Source of the DNA: Caenorhabditis elegans
Taxonomy: Eukaryota; Nematoda; Chromadorea; Rhabditida; Rhabditidae
Direction of reading: 5' to 3'
Length of the DNA: 64,000 bases
NCBI RefSeq assembly: GCF_000002985.6
Contig: NC_003283.11
Location: 1,178,001 to 1,242,000, forward strand
A program made the position numbers and the translations under genes. Within the stretch, counting starts at the first letter, position 1; every line of letters begins with the position of its first letter. The notes beneath the pieces are model-generated. The model saw nothing but the letters and a program-made list of their open reading frames with translations, searched no databases and was not told where the DNA came from. This document shows, piece by piece, positions 46,046 through 58,675 of this stretch.

Positions 46046-49000
46046 TTAGGAAGACGGACTCGAGAGGCCCGTGTGTACTGTAATAGATGAGTTGGCATTG
46101 ACGGAGAACGCGGGGTAGTAGAGGCCACGTGGCATGTTTCTGGAAATTTCAATATAAGATGAAGCTCAGGTTCTACGTTGTTCTTGTATATCAGCTGCTG
46201 AGGCGCAACGGTTTTGGGTCTCACCCGCCTTTTTCAAGAATTCAAGCTATCTAAGTTCAACTCTCCAACAAAAATGAATAAGTTGCTTTTTTAGCCATTT
46301 TTTTACTTTGGAATGCCTCATTTTTCGTCGGTTTTCTTCGTTTTTACCATATTTCTGGGCACATGCTTTTGTGTTTTTCTGTTTTTTTTATTTCGGAGTG
46401 TGCCATTTTTGTTGTTTTTTTTTCTTTCTTTCTGAATTCTTGAATTTTCTAGAATTTGTTTTTCTCTCTTCCTTCCCCCAGCGTAAGCCTAAGCCTAAGC
46501 CTTAGCATGTCAAAGCCTAAACATAAGCCTAAGCCTAATCCTAAACCTAAGCCTGTCAAAGTCAAAGCCTAAGTCTAAGCCAGTAGGCTTAAGCTTAAGT
46601 CTGAGCCTAAAACGAACCATAAGGCTAAGCTTAAGCCTAAGCATAAGCCTAACCCTAAGCCTAAACCTAAACCTATGCCTAATCCTAAGCCTGTCTAAGT
46701 CTAAGTCTGAGTCTATGCCTAGGCCCAAGTCTAAGTCTGAGCCTAAACCGAACCAAACGCCGAAGCTTAGGCCAAAGCCTAAGCTTAAATCTAAGCCTAA
46801 GCCTAAGCCAAAGCCTTCATTTTAATTCACTTTTTATAGAGTATTTCCCTTTTATATTTGGGATATTCATTTGAATTAAATCACAATATTTTAATCAAAA
46901 AATGTTCGAAAATTTCGAATTAAAAAAAAAACATACGTGAAAGCCATCGAATCGTCTTGATAAATTCGTTTTCTGTCGTTAACGGTGTACTCCATGGTGC
47001 CGCGGTCACAATCCAACCTAACTCCAATAACAGTCCCTGCAAAAATATATATGAAAAATAAAACAATGAAACCAATTCCCCACCTCTCGTAACACCTCCC
47101 AACACTCTATTATGATGTGTCTCATTGTGAAGGTACCATGACCTCTCTCCATCCACATACATGGACCATCCGTGAAGATCTTTTCCAAGCATCACATTTC
47201 GATTCACCGCTGGTTGAGCCACACCGATAACGATGTCCGAGTTTCCGTCATGACGGTCGATGGTGACTTCCCAGTAGTGAACTCCCTGGAATTTTTGTAT
47301 TATACTGTTGTGGGTAGTGTTAAATGTAGCAGAATTTTAGGCGACCTACGCTTGCCTTGTGCCTACAAGCTCGGACTTAAGCCTAAGACTAAGCCTACGC
47401 CTAAGCCTAAACGACTCTCTGTAAAAATTCGCGTTGATCGGCCAACAGGAACCCCCTCAAAAATTAAAAACAACCGGAAAATCCTAAGCCTAAATAGCGT
47501 CAGTAGCGAGCTCACGCTCGCCACTGACGCCAAGCCTAAGCCTAAGCCTCAGCCAAAGCCTAACACTAATTTAGGTAGGCAGGCAGGCACGTTGAACCAA
47601 TATGCTTAAAAACAAATGTTTTAATTTACAAAAAACCCTACCTTTGAAAAAGCAATTGAGCCCAGAATCGTCCTATACTCCAAAGAGCTTCCGCTCAAAG
47701 TCGCGCACTCATTCGACAAAATCATGTCCCGTTGAGACGGAGACTTTGTGAGCTGGAACCAAGCGACGTGAGCCGTTTGCAGGCAGATCGATTCACTGTA
47801 TTCGCTTTCTCCAGCCGAATTGTAAGATTTGACGCGAGCCGCGTAGACTGTGTTGAAGTGAAGCCCGTCGATCGTACAAATCGTGTCGGGTCCCGAGTAG
47901 ACTTCCTAGAATCAATATGTAGAGTTTTGCTCAAATTTTGCTCAAAGTTTCAGACACTTACCTTAAAGTTCCCGTCATCCCTTCCCGTATCAATTTCCAA
48001 TGCGAATCCATCAACTGCGCTTCCGTCATTTCGAGGCCTCCAGACTACAGTAACCGAGTTGTTCTCCGCAGAGCACTCGGATGTCTCAATTATTGGAGCA
48101 GATGGGACTGAAAGCACGAAATTAGTTTTTTTAATGATATCGTTTAACTATAATATACATATATGTAACGAAAATCGTGTGACTTGAAATTTCGGTACTT
48201 GTTTTACTGTTGGCTCGAAAAATATTGTTATGTGGGCCTTTTTTTTACCAAATCATATTGTTGAAAATTTTCAGGATTTTACAAAATTGAGAATTTTAAT
48301 TTTTTTTTTCTTACTATTAATACTTGATCAGACGCTTGCCGCGCTTCCGGCGCGGCCGACGACGTTCTAAAATTTTCCCAAATTTTCCAGAAGGTTCTAG
48401 AACATTCCAAAATTTGCTCGAATTTTCTAGAAGGTTCTAGAACATTCCAGAATTTTCTCAAACCTTCCAGAAGGTTCTAGAACATTCCAGAATGTTAAAA
48501 AAAAAGAAAATTTTGAATTCCCGCTAAACAACCTTATCAGAAATTTTGAATTTCTCGCGAATTTGGGATGAAGTCACAAAATGGGTTCATTTTTTGGCAA
48601 CAATTCAAGAAAATCCACAAAATTTCAACTTTTAGGCAACATTTTTGTAACTGGCATGGCTTAAAATGTGCAAACTTTTTCTGCGCCGTGACAAGTCATT
48701 AACAAAACAAATAAAAACTGATCACATGTACAATATTTTCAACTAAAGGGTTTCTTGGTGCGTATTTTAGGTGCATGGTGCAGGTGGTTTCACAAAAAAA
48801 GACTATCACAAATCACTGATAATATCAATTAGTATCTCTACCTCTCGATGCATCGCCCTTGAATCTTGTGCCTCTAGGGCCTGCTAAAATGTTTATGGTT
48901 ATGAAAGTTACGTGGCTGCTGTCTAACACAAGTTAGTTCCAAAATAGTAAATTTTACCTTTCAGTTGTGCAAAGTCGAGCGTCTGAATTGTATACTGCAA

Positions 49001-52000
49001 ATGTTTGGTGTCAAGGTTGAGAACAAATTCCGAGTCGGTTTCAGGCTTCGTACGCATCTCCTTGTGCCATAGAAATTCTAAACTTGTTGAGCGGTGGAGA
49101 AGGGCGTTGGAAATCTGGAAATTAAAATTATCAGTTGTGAAAATTTGAGTCGGACAACTTTTATTGTTATGTTTTTCTGAATTCTTTTCTGGGATTTCTT
49201 TTTTCTTAATTTTGAAGTTTCTTACTGGAAGCCTAAGCTTAAGCCTAAGCCTAAGCCTAAGCCTAAGCCTAAGCCTAAGCCTAAGCCTATGCCTAAGCCC
49301 AAGCCTAAACCTTTCACAGAATCAGAGTTTGCAATGTTTCCCAGGACATACCTGCATATACACCGTCGGATCTGGCTCCTTCAGCGCCTCGATACAAAAC
49401 TGAATAAGAGCAGAAGTCTTTGTCAATTTCCCAGTGCATTTGACAATCTGTGACTTCAATATTCGTCGCTTATTATCGGCCTGCTCATCGACATGCTGCA
49501 TGAGCTTCTCCTTTCTCATTTGAAGTTGCTCAATGAGCTGGTCGATTTGTATACACAGAGAAGACTTGAAATCATTGCAGTTGTTCTTGACGACGTCATG
49601 GAGTCCTTTAAGCCTTCCGATTTCTTCTGTTGCGGTTTTCGCCTTTTCCGATAGTTGCTGGAGCGTTGTAGAGAGTTCTGTCTAAAAACGCTTTGCTCAT
49701 TAATTAAGAAATTCACGAAATCTCATTTTTCTTTTTTCACAGTTCATCCCCATTACCACATTACATCTGCCACCACCATTTAATCACTCAACCAGAGAAT
49801 TTAAAATTTAGAATTCATGAATAAGTTTCGTCATCAACCCTGTTCCCGCTACAAAAAGTTTCTTTTACACAAAGATATACACAGAAAGAGACACGAAATT
49901 AGCCTAATTTAGGCCAAGAAATGAAGCAACAGGAAGAGAAGTTCGCGCCTCCAGAGAGGGAGGGGGCAAATTGAATTGCGGATTGCATGAGGGGTGTCGA
50001 AATTGGGGAATAGTGAAATCTCGGATGTCCAGTACTTCCGGGCAGTGATGTAACAAACCATCCGACACCTAACCTGGATCGCGATTTTGCGCATCACAAA
50101 AGAAAACTCTGTATAACATATTTGAGCATAGTAACATCAATTATCAAGTTGCGACATATAGGCGAGCAGGCCTGCCTGCCTGCCTATAGCCCCTTCTCAA
50201 AAACACCTAATTCATTGTCGAATGCTATTCCCCCACCACACAATCTATGTGTCGTGCATAAATTATAGGCCCTTCCCTCTACACGAATAATGGCGCACGT
50301 TTTGCGCAACACACACTCGGTCCCAATGTCTCCTGGATTGTCTCGGGACAGTGATTGATGTCATTTCTTGTTCCCTCATCCCTTTTTTGTTAGATTTTTG
50401 ACTAGGGACATTGTTTTCGGTGTGATTTTATTTTGGCTCGACCTTCAGAAATTGCAGTTGAAGTCTCACCGTAAAACTCGTGTGACGTCACAATTTTGCA
50501 GGGAGGTAAACTCACGTGGAGTCAGAAAGTCCAATTTCGGTTTGATCTACGTAAGTAGTGTATATTGGTAATTTCCCGTGGAACATCGATGATTACGTAG
50601 ATCTACGAGAATTGCGGGAATTTAGACGCAGAATTCTCAACCGATTTCGCATGGTTAAGAGCGTGCTGACGTCACATCTTTCTGGGTAAAAAAATTCCCG
50701 CATTTTTTTTTAGATAAAACCCTCGTGGACAACCTGACTCCACGTGTAGAATTAGTCTAACATAAGTTTTGCAAATTTCGTCCAGCACGCGAGACCCATT
50801 TAAAATATTGTTCAAAAATATTGTTGCCAATCCCCCCCCCCCCCTCTCCAGATCTACCTCCTGAGCTCATCCATCAAATTGTCAAGCGGGGGAGATTTTG
50901 AGCGATTAGCTTTTCCCCCTCCCAACCAATTTTTGCGTTTCCATGCGACTTCCGTAAGGGAGCAGAGGTGTCATCAGATATACCAATGATAAATTGGAAA
51001 ATTATAAATTTGTCAGCTGTTCGTGGGTGGAGGAAATGAATTAGATGTTGCGCAATTCAATAATGTCAGATCTGACGACAACGACGCAAGATTAGAGATG
51101 ACACTCAACGGACCAGAAGGCGTTATAATACCGTATTATGTAACAGAGGGGGGGGGGGGGCTCGTTGAGCAAACAATAGAGACGACTAGAAAAGGGTGCC
51201 GAAATCGAAGAAGACAAATTGGATGGTGGGGGGGGGGGGGGAGGGGGTTAGCAAACGGTCACAGAGATTACAGTTGCCAGGACCACAGTCAATCCCTCAT
51301 TCCTCGTCTTCCAAAAAAACTTTGACCAGCAGCCCCAGGCCTGCTCCCGATGCTCCCATGTTCATGTAATTGACAGCTGTGTGTATCTCTTTGCTGTACT
51401 ACGTGTTTATTTACAACCTTACCCTCCGAGGTTCCTTGAATCGGTGGTTTTTTGCTTCCCGTGGCTCTTAGCTCCAACACATGACCTGTTTGAAAACAAA
51501 TGACAAATGTTCGGGGCTTTACACTGCGAGTATGTGGTTCCCCTTCTCGCCAAAACACTCTGAGAAAGTAATCGGAGAGAGATGCATACATAACATATTA
51601 GGATAGTAAAGGGGGTATCAATGACATTTGCCAATTTGTTGGTAGATGGATAACAAAGGGGTTAGATATTGGCAAATACAGAGAAGAAATTGTTCTACAA
51701 GCAGTTCCAATATTTTTCGAGAAAAATTGTTGTTGGTCAAGAAGTTCACTAGAAAACGGTTAAAATTGATTTCAGGAACAAAATTTGTAAAATTCTTTTT
51801 TTTTTGGAAAACAGTTTTGAAATGTGTCCTTGAAACAACTAGTTGACCAAAAATTTCAGAATGAAAAATTTTCAGAAAGATTCCAAACTGTTTTATATTG
51901 TCAAAAATAAGCTCCAGGCAATTTCGCAACCTTGAAAATCGCACTAAAAACCTCGGGCTTAGGCGTAGGCTTAGGCTTAGACTTAGGCTTAGGATTAGGC

Positions 52001-55000
52001 CTAGGCTTAGGCTTAGTCTTAGGCTTGGGCTTGGGCTTGGGCTTGGGCTTGGGCATAAGCTTAGACATAGGTTTAGACCTAGGCTTAGGCTTGCGGTTTT
52101 TTTTGAATAACTTATATTTTTGACTTTTGTCATGTGACCCGAAATCAGTTTTTTTTGAATCAGAACCCAGATCCCCAGAAAGTTGGAAAATGTCTGAGGA
52201 AACCTGTGTAGTTCCAAATTCCCTCTCTGTTTTCCCTCATTTTTCATCCCTAACCCCATTACACATTTGAATTCAGTTCCACCTTTCAATTCTTCTCATT
52301 TTTCCCTCAATCATAAATCTGCGGTGAGGTCGTGGCTCACCATTCACAAAACTCGGCTCTCATAAATTAGCTTTTCCGGGCAGAGAAGCGGGTGGTGGTG
52401 GTGGTGGTTCTGGGTAATTGCACTCGAGATATGATTTATGGGGAATGGGGAATTGGAACTGTGAGGTACAGCGGGATCTTAGTTGTCGTTTTATTCTTGT
52501 AATTTTGGTTCAGATCGGAAAATATCAGAAGATCAACTGGAACTGCAGGACTTTACAAAAAATAATTCCTTAAAAATTCTTTGATTCAAAATATTGTTCG
52601 AAATCTAAAGCCTAAGCCTAAGCTTAAGCCTAAGCCCAAGCGTAAGCCTAAGCTTAAGCCTAAGACTAAATCTAAACCTAAGCACAAGCGTAAGCCTAAG
52701 CCTACGCCTAAGCCTAAAACTAAACCTAAGCCCAAGCGTAAGCCTAAGCCTAAGCCTACGCCTAAGCCCAATCCTAAGCTTAAGTATAAGCCTAAGTCTA
52801 AGCCTAAACCTAAGCCTAGGCCTAAGCCTAAGCCTAAGCCTAAGCCAAAGCCTAAGCCCAAGCCTAAGCCGAAGCCTAATCCGTAAGCAACTAAAGATGA
52901 AATGCACAACCAAATTAGGGTAGTCATGTCCCTCTAGATTTCCATTATAATCTCTGCACAAAAAGTATTTAACTGGTTAACAATGAATGACACATGTTCT
53001 CTCCCTTCAAAGCTGACCGCTTTTTCTCAGACCACTGTCAAAGGAGACACACACACACACACTCAGGTGATAGCTCGACAAATTGTACTACAAGTTACAC
53101 ATCGTAAAGTCTCGACTCTGTGCGTGTGTGACAGAGGACTCGGCGGTTCTTTTGAAAGGTGACCGGTTCCGTTCGTTGCGAACAATGCAACTTTATTGCA
53201 CATTAAGCAAATGTGTGTTTACAGGGTCAGAGAGAGGTTATGGCCCTTGGTAAAAAAATTAACTTGGAGTAAAATTTCAGGAACTTTTTTTTCAAACGAC
53301 AATTAGTCCCTGAAAACCGAAGCTTCAATTCTTGAATCTCCAGATTACATAACACTTGATCATCATCCCATTATCCACTCACTACAATTTCCTCCGAATG
53401 TGTTCGGTCATGTCCTCTGGCTGGATCCGCTCAAATTTCACCTCATCATTATCGCGTTCTCTTGGTGGACTAGGACCACCGAATATCAAATATCAATGTA
53501 TAAAATCTTGAGATTCTTTACACAGAGACTGCTTGCTACCCCACTATATGATATACTTTCAAATATTTGGTAATGTACATACATGATAGCCTCGGTCATT
53601 AAACTAGTAATTAGTGTGGGTGCCTTGATAAGACCCTTTCTCCCTCTCTCCACTATTAGTAAAACAACAAATATATAAAATACAGCGAGAAAAAGTTTCA
53701 TGGCTCACGCCATTAAGTGCTTTTCCATCAATCTTGTGTGTGACACACTACGGCCGCAAAAAGCACCACGACATGCACTACGACTACTTTTGTTTGTGTT
53801 GTTGTTGTTGCTTTTTCTTAGATGGACACACAACCGGAAAAAGATGCACACATTCACATTTCTTACACAATTATAAAAAGTAAAAAGGAGGAGGATGAGG
53901 ATGGCTCAAGTATAGGAGAGGGTAGGAGGCGAGAGATTAACTGTTTCGGGAGAATCGTAAAGTTTCAGGCCCTTAGGGTAAAAGCCTGAAAATGCAGTCT
54001 CGTAGTAGGCACTACTTTTGCCTGCATGCCAGCCTACCTACCTTTGAGGACATCGGTGGCTTTGAAGTTCTTTGAGACCCCGCGAAAATTTGTTGAAAAA
54101 GATTGTTGAAAAATCAAAAAGAGGCATTGTAGGCAGGCAAACATTTTCCGCCAGTATAAAAGATTTAACAATAGCTAGTTTAAGTCTGGTGGGTGCGAAG
54201 TGGCTAACTAGGGAACCGTCAGAATGTTCCTATCGGACTAACGTATGAGACCTATGCCATCCGAAAGCACATATCTTAAAACGGTTACTAGTGAACTTTT
54301 AGCGCCAAAACTCACAGAACCAAGCTCACGGCGAACTCTCAAAGATCCTTGAAAAAAGGCCTGTAACGAAGCACTGAAGGGTCAATTTCCAAAATTTACT
54401 TTGGTAGCTTATAACTCCACGGATACATTTTTCACATAAAAGTCATCAACTTAAAAGTTGTTGATATTTATGTAAAGAACAATTTGGTAAACAAAAGTTT
54501 TTTTAACCAAAAAATTTTTGTTTCAGATAAAAGCATTAGAATAGCAAGAACATCATAAAAATAACAACAACAGTTGCCGCGCTTCTATCTCAAACAAAAA
54601 AAATTTCGGTAAAAAACTTCTAACTTCAAACTTGTTCTTTACAAAAAGATCAACAACTTTTTAGTTGATGACTGTTTTGAAAAAAATTTTTCCGCGGAGA
54701 TATGAGCTACCAAAGTAATCAATTCTTCGTTACAGTGCTATTTTCATGATTATGTAGGTTTTTTTTGCAGAGTTTCTCATCTAATATTTCCCTTTTCCAA
54801 TCCCCAGTCCCGTTAGTTAGAAACATCCAAGGTCACGAATTCCGACACAACACTGAATAAACATGTCGTTTAGTTTACAAAACTTTGTATGGATGATGAT
54901 GATGATGACGGCAAGTTTCCAATTGAACGCCTCATGGGGCCCCCCTCGCGATTAATTCGCTTTGTCGATTTCGAAAGCCCTAGGTCATTAGCCGTTCGTT

Positions 55001-57434
55001 GTGTGGTTCCTCCTCTCACAGTTCAAGTCAGGCCATTTATAAATAATGTACGGTATTTAGATAGAACCAGGCAAGGATGGAGGAATGGAGGAACAACTAT
55101 TTAGATGAAAAAGGCAGATTTTTGATGCAAGGACACTTTCTTCTGAAGATTTGCGGTTGAACCTAGCCTCCCCCCTCTCATCTCACTCATTTGATTGACA
55201 AATAGGCTCACCTTGTGCCCTTTGCAAGCGATCGGAAGACTCTGCACATCGTGATTGGCGTGTCGAAGGTCCTAAAAAAACACAGTTTATTACCCCCGAA
55301 TTGCGCGTCAACAACCCACTTGGAGACATCTGGAGCACACGGGCACCTTACATGCCAGACAATACATGGTTAATCCCTCCCCAGGGTGTGTTGCGCAGCG
55401 CAGCAAATCTCGAACAGTGGTGGCTGTAGTGATGGCCGATGATTTCCTGGAAAATTGACATAAAAGTGCCTGTTAACAGGCGTGAGGTATGCCGCCAGCC
55501 TGCCTTCCACGAGAACCTCAGTTTATATTTTGTGAATTGAGATATTTTATGAGTAGGCAGGCATAAGGCACGTGGTGCCAGAATGTCCGTAGATCTACAA
55601 AAAATGCGGGAGAAGAGACGCAGAGTTCTCAACTGATTTTGCATGGTTGAGAGCGTGCTGACGTCACATCTTTATGGGTACAAAAATTCCCGCATTTTTT
55701 GTAGATCAAACCATGATGGGACAGCCTGACGCCACGTGATAAGGTAGGCATGTCAACTCACTTTCTCTCTCCATCATTTGCTTGTAATAAGTTATGTTTT
55801 GCAAGTGGTCCTCTGGCAGGATGCAACGCAGTTTGACAAGGTGTGCAGTAATAAATGTCGCATTGCTCGCAAAACACATTTGCCATTCGATTTTCACTCC
55901 CCTCGCATAGCTGACACTGTGACGATGCTTCATCGGACGATTGAGAACTTCCAGAACTTCCAGAACTTCCAGAACAAGACGGCGTTAAGAACGCCTTGTC
56001 CGGATGGGCCAGCAGATACCTTCGAATCACGTTTTGCATTGCGAGATTCGTGGGCGCGCTGACGATCGAGTTCTCATCGCAGAAATAGCTCGGCTTTTGA
56101 CACGAATTACAGACAAGTTGCACGCCGCTTGTGGATGGTGTTAGGATGTTGTGTAGGCGGGATAGAGGTGGACCGATGATGCTTGACGGTCGACTGGCTG
56201 GAAAATTATCAAAGTTGAAGAAAGTAAATTCTGATCTCTGAATTTTGAACCTGAATAAATTTGAGAATCTTTCTCAATTTTGACAGGATTTTTAGAAAAT
56301 ATAGGAAAATTGAATAGTTTGCACTATAGTCCAGATGATCAGGCAGACACGTTTTGCCTGCCTACAGGCCCACTTGTGCCTGCCTACCGACAGGACTGTC
56401 TTCCTCCTTTCGAGTAGTTGAAAGTTTTTATCAAAAAAAATTGTTGTTTCAGATAGAAGCGCGTGAAGTGCGGTAACTGTTGTTGTTATTTTTATGCAGT
56501 TATTGCTATTTTAATGCTTTTATCTGAAACAAAAATTTTTTTGGTAGAAACTTTTAACTACAAACTTGTTTTTTACAACAATATCAACAACTTTATAGTT
56601 GATGACTTTTCTGAAAAAAATTTATCCACGGAGATATAGGCTACCAAAGTGAATTTGGAAAATTGCTTCTTTTCATCGTTACAGTGCTTCGTTATAGTGC
56701 TATTTTAGAATCTTTGAGAGCTCGCAGTGAGCTTGGTTCTGGACATTCGCAGCTCAAAATTCACGAGTAACCGTTTTAAGACATGGGCTATCGAATGGCA
56801 TAGGTTTCATATGCAAGTCCGATGGGCACCTTCTGATGGTTCCCTTGTTAGATTTACACCCAACAATTTTTATATAGGTTGTAAGCCAATCTCAAGAAAA
56901 TCAACTCACTTCTACCACATCCGACGACTCCAGAATCGGTCTCCGACACAACTGATAGCTTATCACTTTCATGGTCCCCATTGTCCGAAACACAAAGTGA
57001 CATGGTGTCAGATGCTCCTGCAAACATTAATAATTATTAGTTTTTTTTTCCATTCGTATTCAATTAGTTTCCATTCTTCATTCAATTCTTCCCTTTTGTC
57101 GGCACCTCGGTGCCGAAATTGGATTACTCAATACCATTAACCCAATGACATATGGTGTCAACGAGTTAACCAACAAAAAACAAAAAAACCACCAATACTC
57201 ACCACTACTACTACCAGCACTTTGTGGGGAGATCGGTGAGCTCGCCGAGCTCAGAATTTGTGACAAAATTCCAGGTGTCGAGGGACGTGGCGATGAAGTG
57301 GACGAGCTTCCCGACGAGGTTGACGGCTGGTGGGCTTTCAGGGCGCACATTCTGCAGAGACTGTGGCCGCAGGTAAGAATGATGGGGTCTTCGAAAAATC
57401 GAATGCATATTGTGCATTTGAGCTCTTCCTCCAT
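46046..57434 (-). CDS. madd-2: TRIM9/TRIM67 orthologue MADD-2 (E3 ligase, axon guidance)
   Basis: Twelve exons join in phase to 751 aa: 57434-57203, 57017-56910, 56197-55762, 55446-55320, 55271-55212, 49681-49352, 49114-48958, 48107-47962, 47905-47642, 47285-47084, 47036-46937 and 46139-46046. Order matches C-I TRIM proteins: RING ([20 protein letters not shown], with CGHSLCRMC), [12 protein letters not shown] linker, B-box 1 (about 205-250), B-box 2 ([16 protein letters not shown]), coiled coil (about 322-430), COS box, fibronectin III ([10 protein letters not shown] to [11 protein letters not shown]) and SPRY ending [15 protein letters not shown]. In worms MADD-2/TRIM-9 acts with the UNC-40/DCC netrin receptor in muscle-arm and axon branching. 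A ttcag 11 bases before the ATG suggests trans-splicing. The RING appears to lack part of its usual zinc-ligand spacing because a Ser-rich insert follows CRMC. Intron 5 is 5.5 kb. Confidence 0.93.
46483..46821. repeat. Interstitial telomere-like array
   Basis: About 50 degenerate hexamers of aagcct, in the last madd-2 intron. The left flank (46430-46480) shares ctgaattcttgaattttcta with the flank of the array at 58676. Confidence 0.85.
47372..47575. repeat. Interstitial telomere-like array, interrupted
   Basis: Blocks of aagcct flank a unique stretch and a palindrome, gcgtcagtagcgag/ctcacgctcgccactgacgc (47493-47530). The same ctcacgctcgccactgacgc occurs inside the array at 58676-58975. It is in the intron between SPRY exons. 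Confidence 0.85.
48328..48494 (-). mobile_element. Helitron-like end with triple heat shock element array
   Basis: Three copies, 40 bp apart, of alternating TTC/GAA pentamers (48385-48408, 48425-48452 and 48465-48492; TTCCAGAAGGTTCTAGAACA) form near-ideal HSF-1 sites. Beside them on the minus strand a GC hairpin (CCGCGC..GCGCGG, 48339-48355) is followed seven bases later by CTGA and host T, matching the Helitron CTRR|T end. It lies in the madd-2 intron between the COS and FN3 exons. The 5' end was not located. Confidence 0.6.
49228..49312. repeat. Interstitial telomere-like array
   Basis: Thirteen near-perfect aagcct hexamers, the cleanest of the set, in the short madd-2 intron just after the coiled-coil exon. 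Confidence 0.9.
50513..50746. repeat. CACGTG-ended palindromic MITE
   Basis: Ends CACGTGGAGTCAGAAAGTCC and ..ACCTGACTCCACGTG enclose gtagatctacg and atgcgggaatt-type arms. In madd-2 intron 5. Confidence 0.8.
50832..50844. repeat. C13 homopolymer
   Basis: Thirteen C (G on the minus, transcribed strand of madd-2), followed by tctcc. Confidence 0.85.
51148..51241 (+). repeat. Two monoG tracts, G13 and G14
   Basis: Runs at 51148-51160 and 51228-51241, the latter followed by A and five G. Both are in madd-2 intron 5, on the non-coding strand orientation. Confidence 0.85.
51423..51485 (-). other. Candidate cassette exon with in-frame stop
   Basis: A 63-base segment is bounded by a strong acceptor (ttgttttcaaacag) and donor (agg|gtaagg) in madd-2 intron 5, whose flanking exons are both phase 0. 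Read in that phase it gives five codons and then TAA. If included it would truncate the protein after the B-boxes, as a poison exon would. No transcript evidence is available here. Confidence 0.3.
51950..52097. repeat. Interstitial telomere-like array, opposite orientation (TTAGGC)
   Basis: About 23 hexamers of ggctta, inverted relative to the other clusters in this gene, with a run of ttgggc variants in the middle. Confidence 0.88.
52605..52885. repeat. Interstitial telomere-like array
   Basis: About 47 hexamers of aagcct with point variants, in madd-2 intron 5. With the inverted array at 51950 it forms an inverted pair about 500 bp apart. Confidence 0.9.
54205..54760. repeat. Foldback element in madd-2 intron 5
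   Basis: Arms include aacgaagcactga.., tttactttggtagcttata and aagtcatcaacttaaaagtt, mirrored to ..gagctaccaaagtaa and cgttacagtgct. The left flank has ggaaccgtcagaatgttcc. A partial inverted copy is at 56425-56865. Confidence 0.7.
55569..55737. repeat. CACGTG-ended palindromic MITE
   Basis: CACGTGGTGCCAGAATGTCC at one end and ..GACAGCCTGACGCCACGTG at the other, in the 315-bp madd-2 intron 3, 25 bp from the exon donor. Confidence 0.8.
56425..56865. repeat. Partial inverted copy of the 54205 foldback
   Basis: Shares ggagatataggctaccaaag, agcttggttctg, accgttttaagaca and atggttcccttg with the reverse complement of 54205-54760. In madd-2 intron 2, 45 bp before the next exon. Confidence 0.7.
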
Positions 57435-57445
57435 TTTTGAAGGGA

Positions 57446-58660
57446 CTGAAATTTGAGTATTGTCAGGTGGAAGTTGAAGTTGAACAAAAAAAAAGAAAAA
57501 TCTCGGATCAAGAAAGAAAGTTGTTTTATATTTTGAAGTGCATGTGTGTGTGAATGTGTGCAAAGAGCCGTCGCCTACATAAACGCATAAACATATGACA
57601 TGAAACGTTATGAGAAAACATATATTCAAGAAAAAAAATTCAAGAAGCTCACCGGATGAAAATTCGAAAAATTCGAAAATTTTCACTTAAAAAAATTTCA
57701 AATTTTCCAGCAGAAAAAAACATATTTTTTTTTCTTAACGGCTTACGATTAAATACTCTCCAATAATTAAAAGCCCTCAAAAATTAGGTTTAGGGCAATT
57801 TTTGAGCCCTTAATTTTTGCACTCTGGAATAGAGCTGGGCGGCATTTTTTCGGCAAACTCACAAAACTGGCTTATTTCAACATGATAATCCAAAATTTTT
57901 TGATCTAAAATTGATATGGAAATGTCGAAAAAGGTTTGTTCTTTCCGAAAATAATTTTTTTTTTTTGATGAAAAGTTTGAAACAATCCTCAAATAGTGTC
58001 TGAAAAATGCCGACAAAAACGAACTTTTAGGTACTATTTGAGCACTTTTTCAAGCTTTTCAAAAAAAATAAATGATAATATCAAATAGAACAAACATTTT
58101 TTTTTACATTTTTAAATCAATTTTAGATTCAAAAATTTGGACCACCATGTTGAAATAAGCCTAAATTTTGAAAACGAAATTTTTATAGGCCAAAGTAAAG
58201 AATTTACTTTGAGCGAGCGAAACAATGAAATAAGGTTTACAAACACCTACATTTCATAAATTTTTGAAGAAACAGAGTAGAACGGAGCAAAAATAAAAAA
58301 ATAAAAACAAAAAATTCCAAATCAAAATAATTCTTCCCATACACATCCTGAAAAGAACACCCAAAATTTTTTTTCAGTCATGGGAACTTTGCGGAAGACG
58401 AGAGGACACAAAAGACGGAGAGCTAGAGGCGGAAGGGAAACGTACGCGCGCGGAGAGAAAAGTAGGCGGGGCTAAGGGATGGGGAAGGAGAGGCGGGATT
58501 GACATGGACGGGGATGCGATGAGACAAGATGGAGACAGCTTCAACTGATTGTGCAATGAATGATCGATTGGGTGATGGTAATGAGGGAAAAATGAGCAAG
58601 AAATTTCAAATTGAGAGGCTTTTCTGAATTCTTGAATTTTCTATAATTTCTGTTCGTTCT
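57446..58660. other. madd-2 upstream region, no gene seen
   Basis: A trans-splice-like ttcag (57446) is followed upstream by AT-rich sequence with tttttt/aaaaaa runs and no convincing exon on either strand. Regulatory sequence for madd-2 is expected here by position only. Confidence 0.4.
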
Positions 58661-58675
58661 CTTCATCCCCGGGCC

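Noticed and set aside
52586..52961. Lys-Pro and Leu-Gly repeat proteins of 101-118 aa in both directions (also at 58663-59007 and 51898-52123)
   Set aside because: These are translations of the telomere-like hexamer array in different frames.
53486..53701. 71-codon minus-strand frame with signal-like N-terminus inside a madd-2 intron
   Set aside because: No trans-splice acceptor or downstream exon and ordinary AT-rich composition; a chance open frame is likelier.
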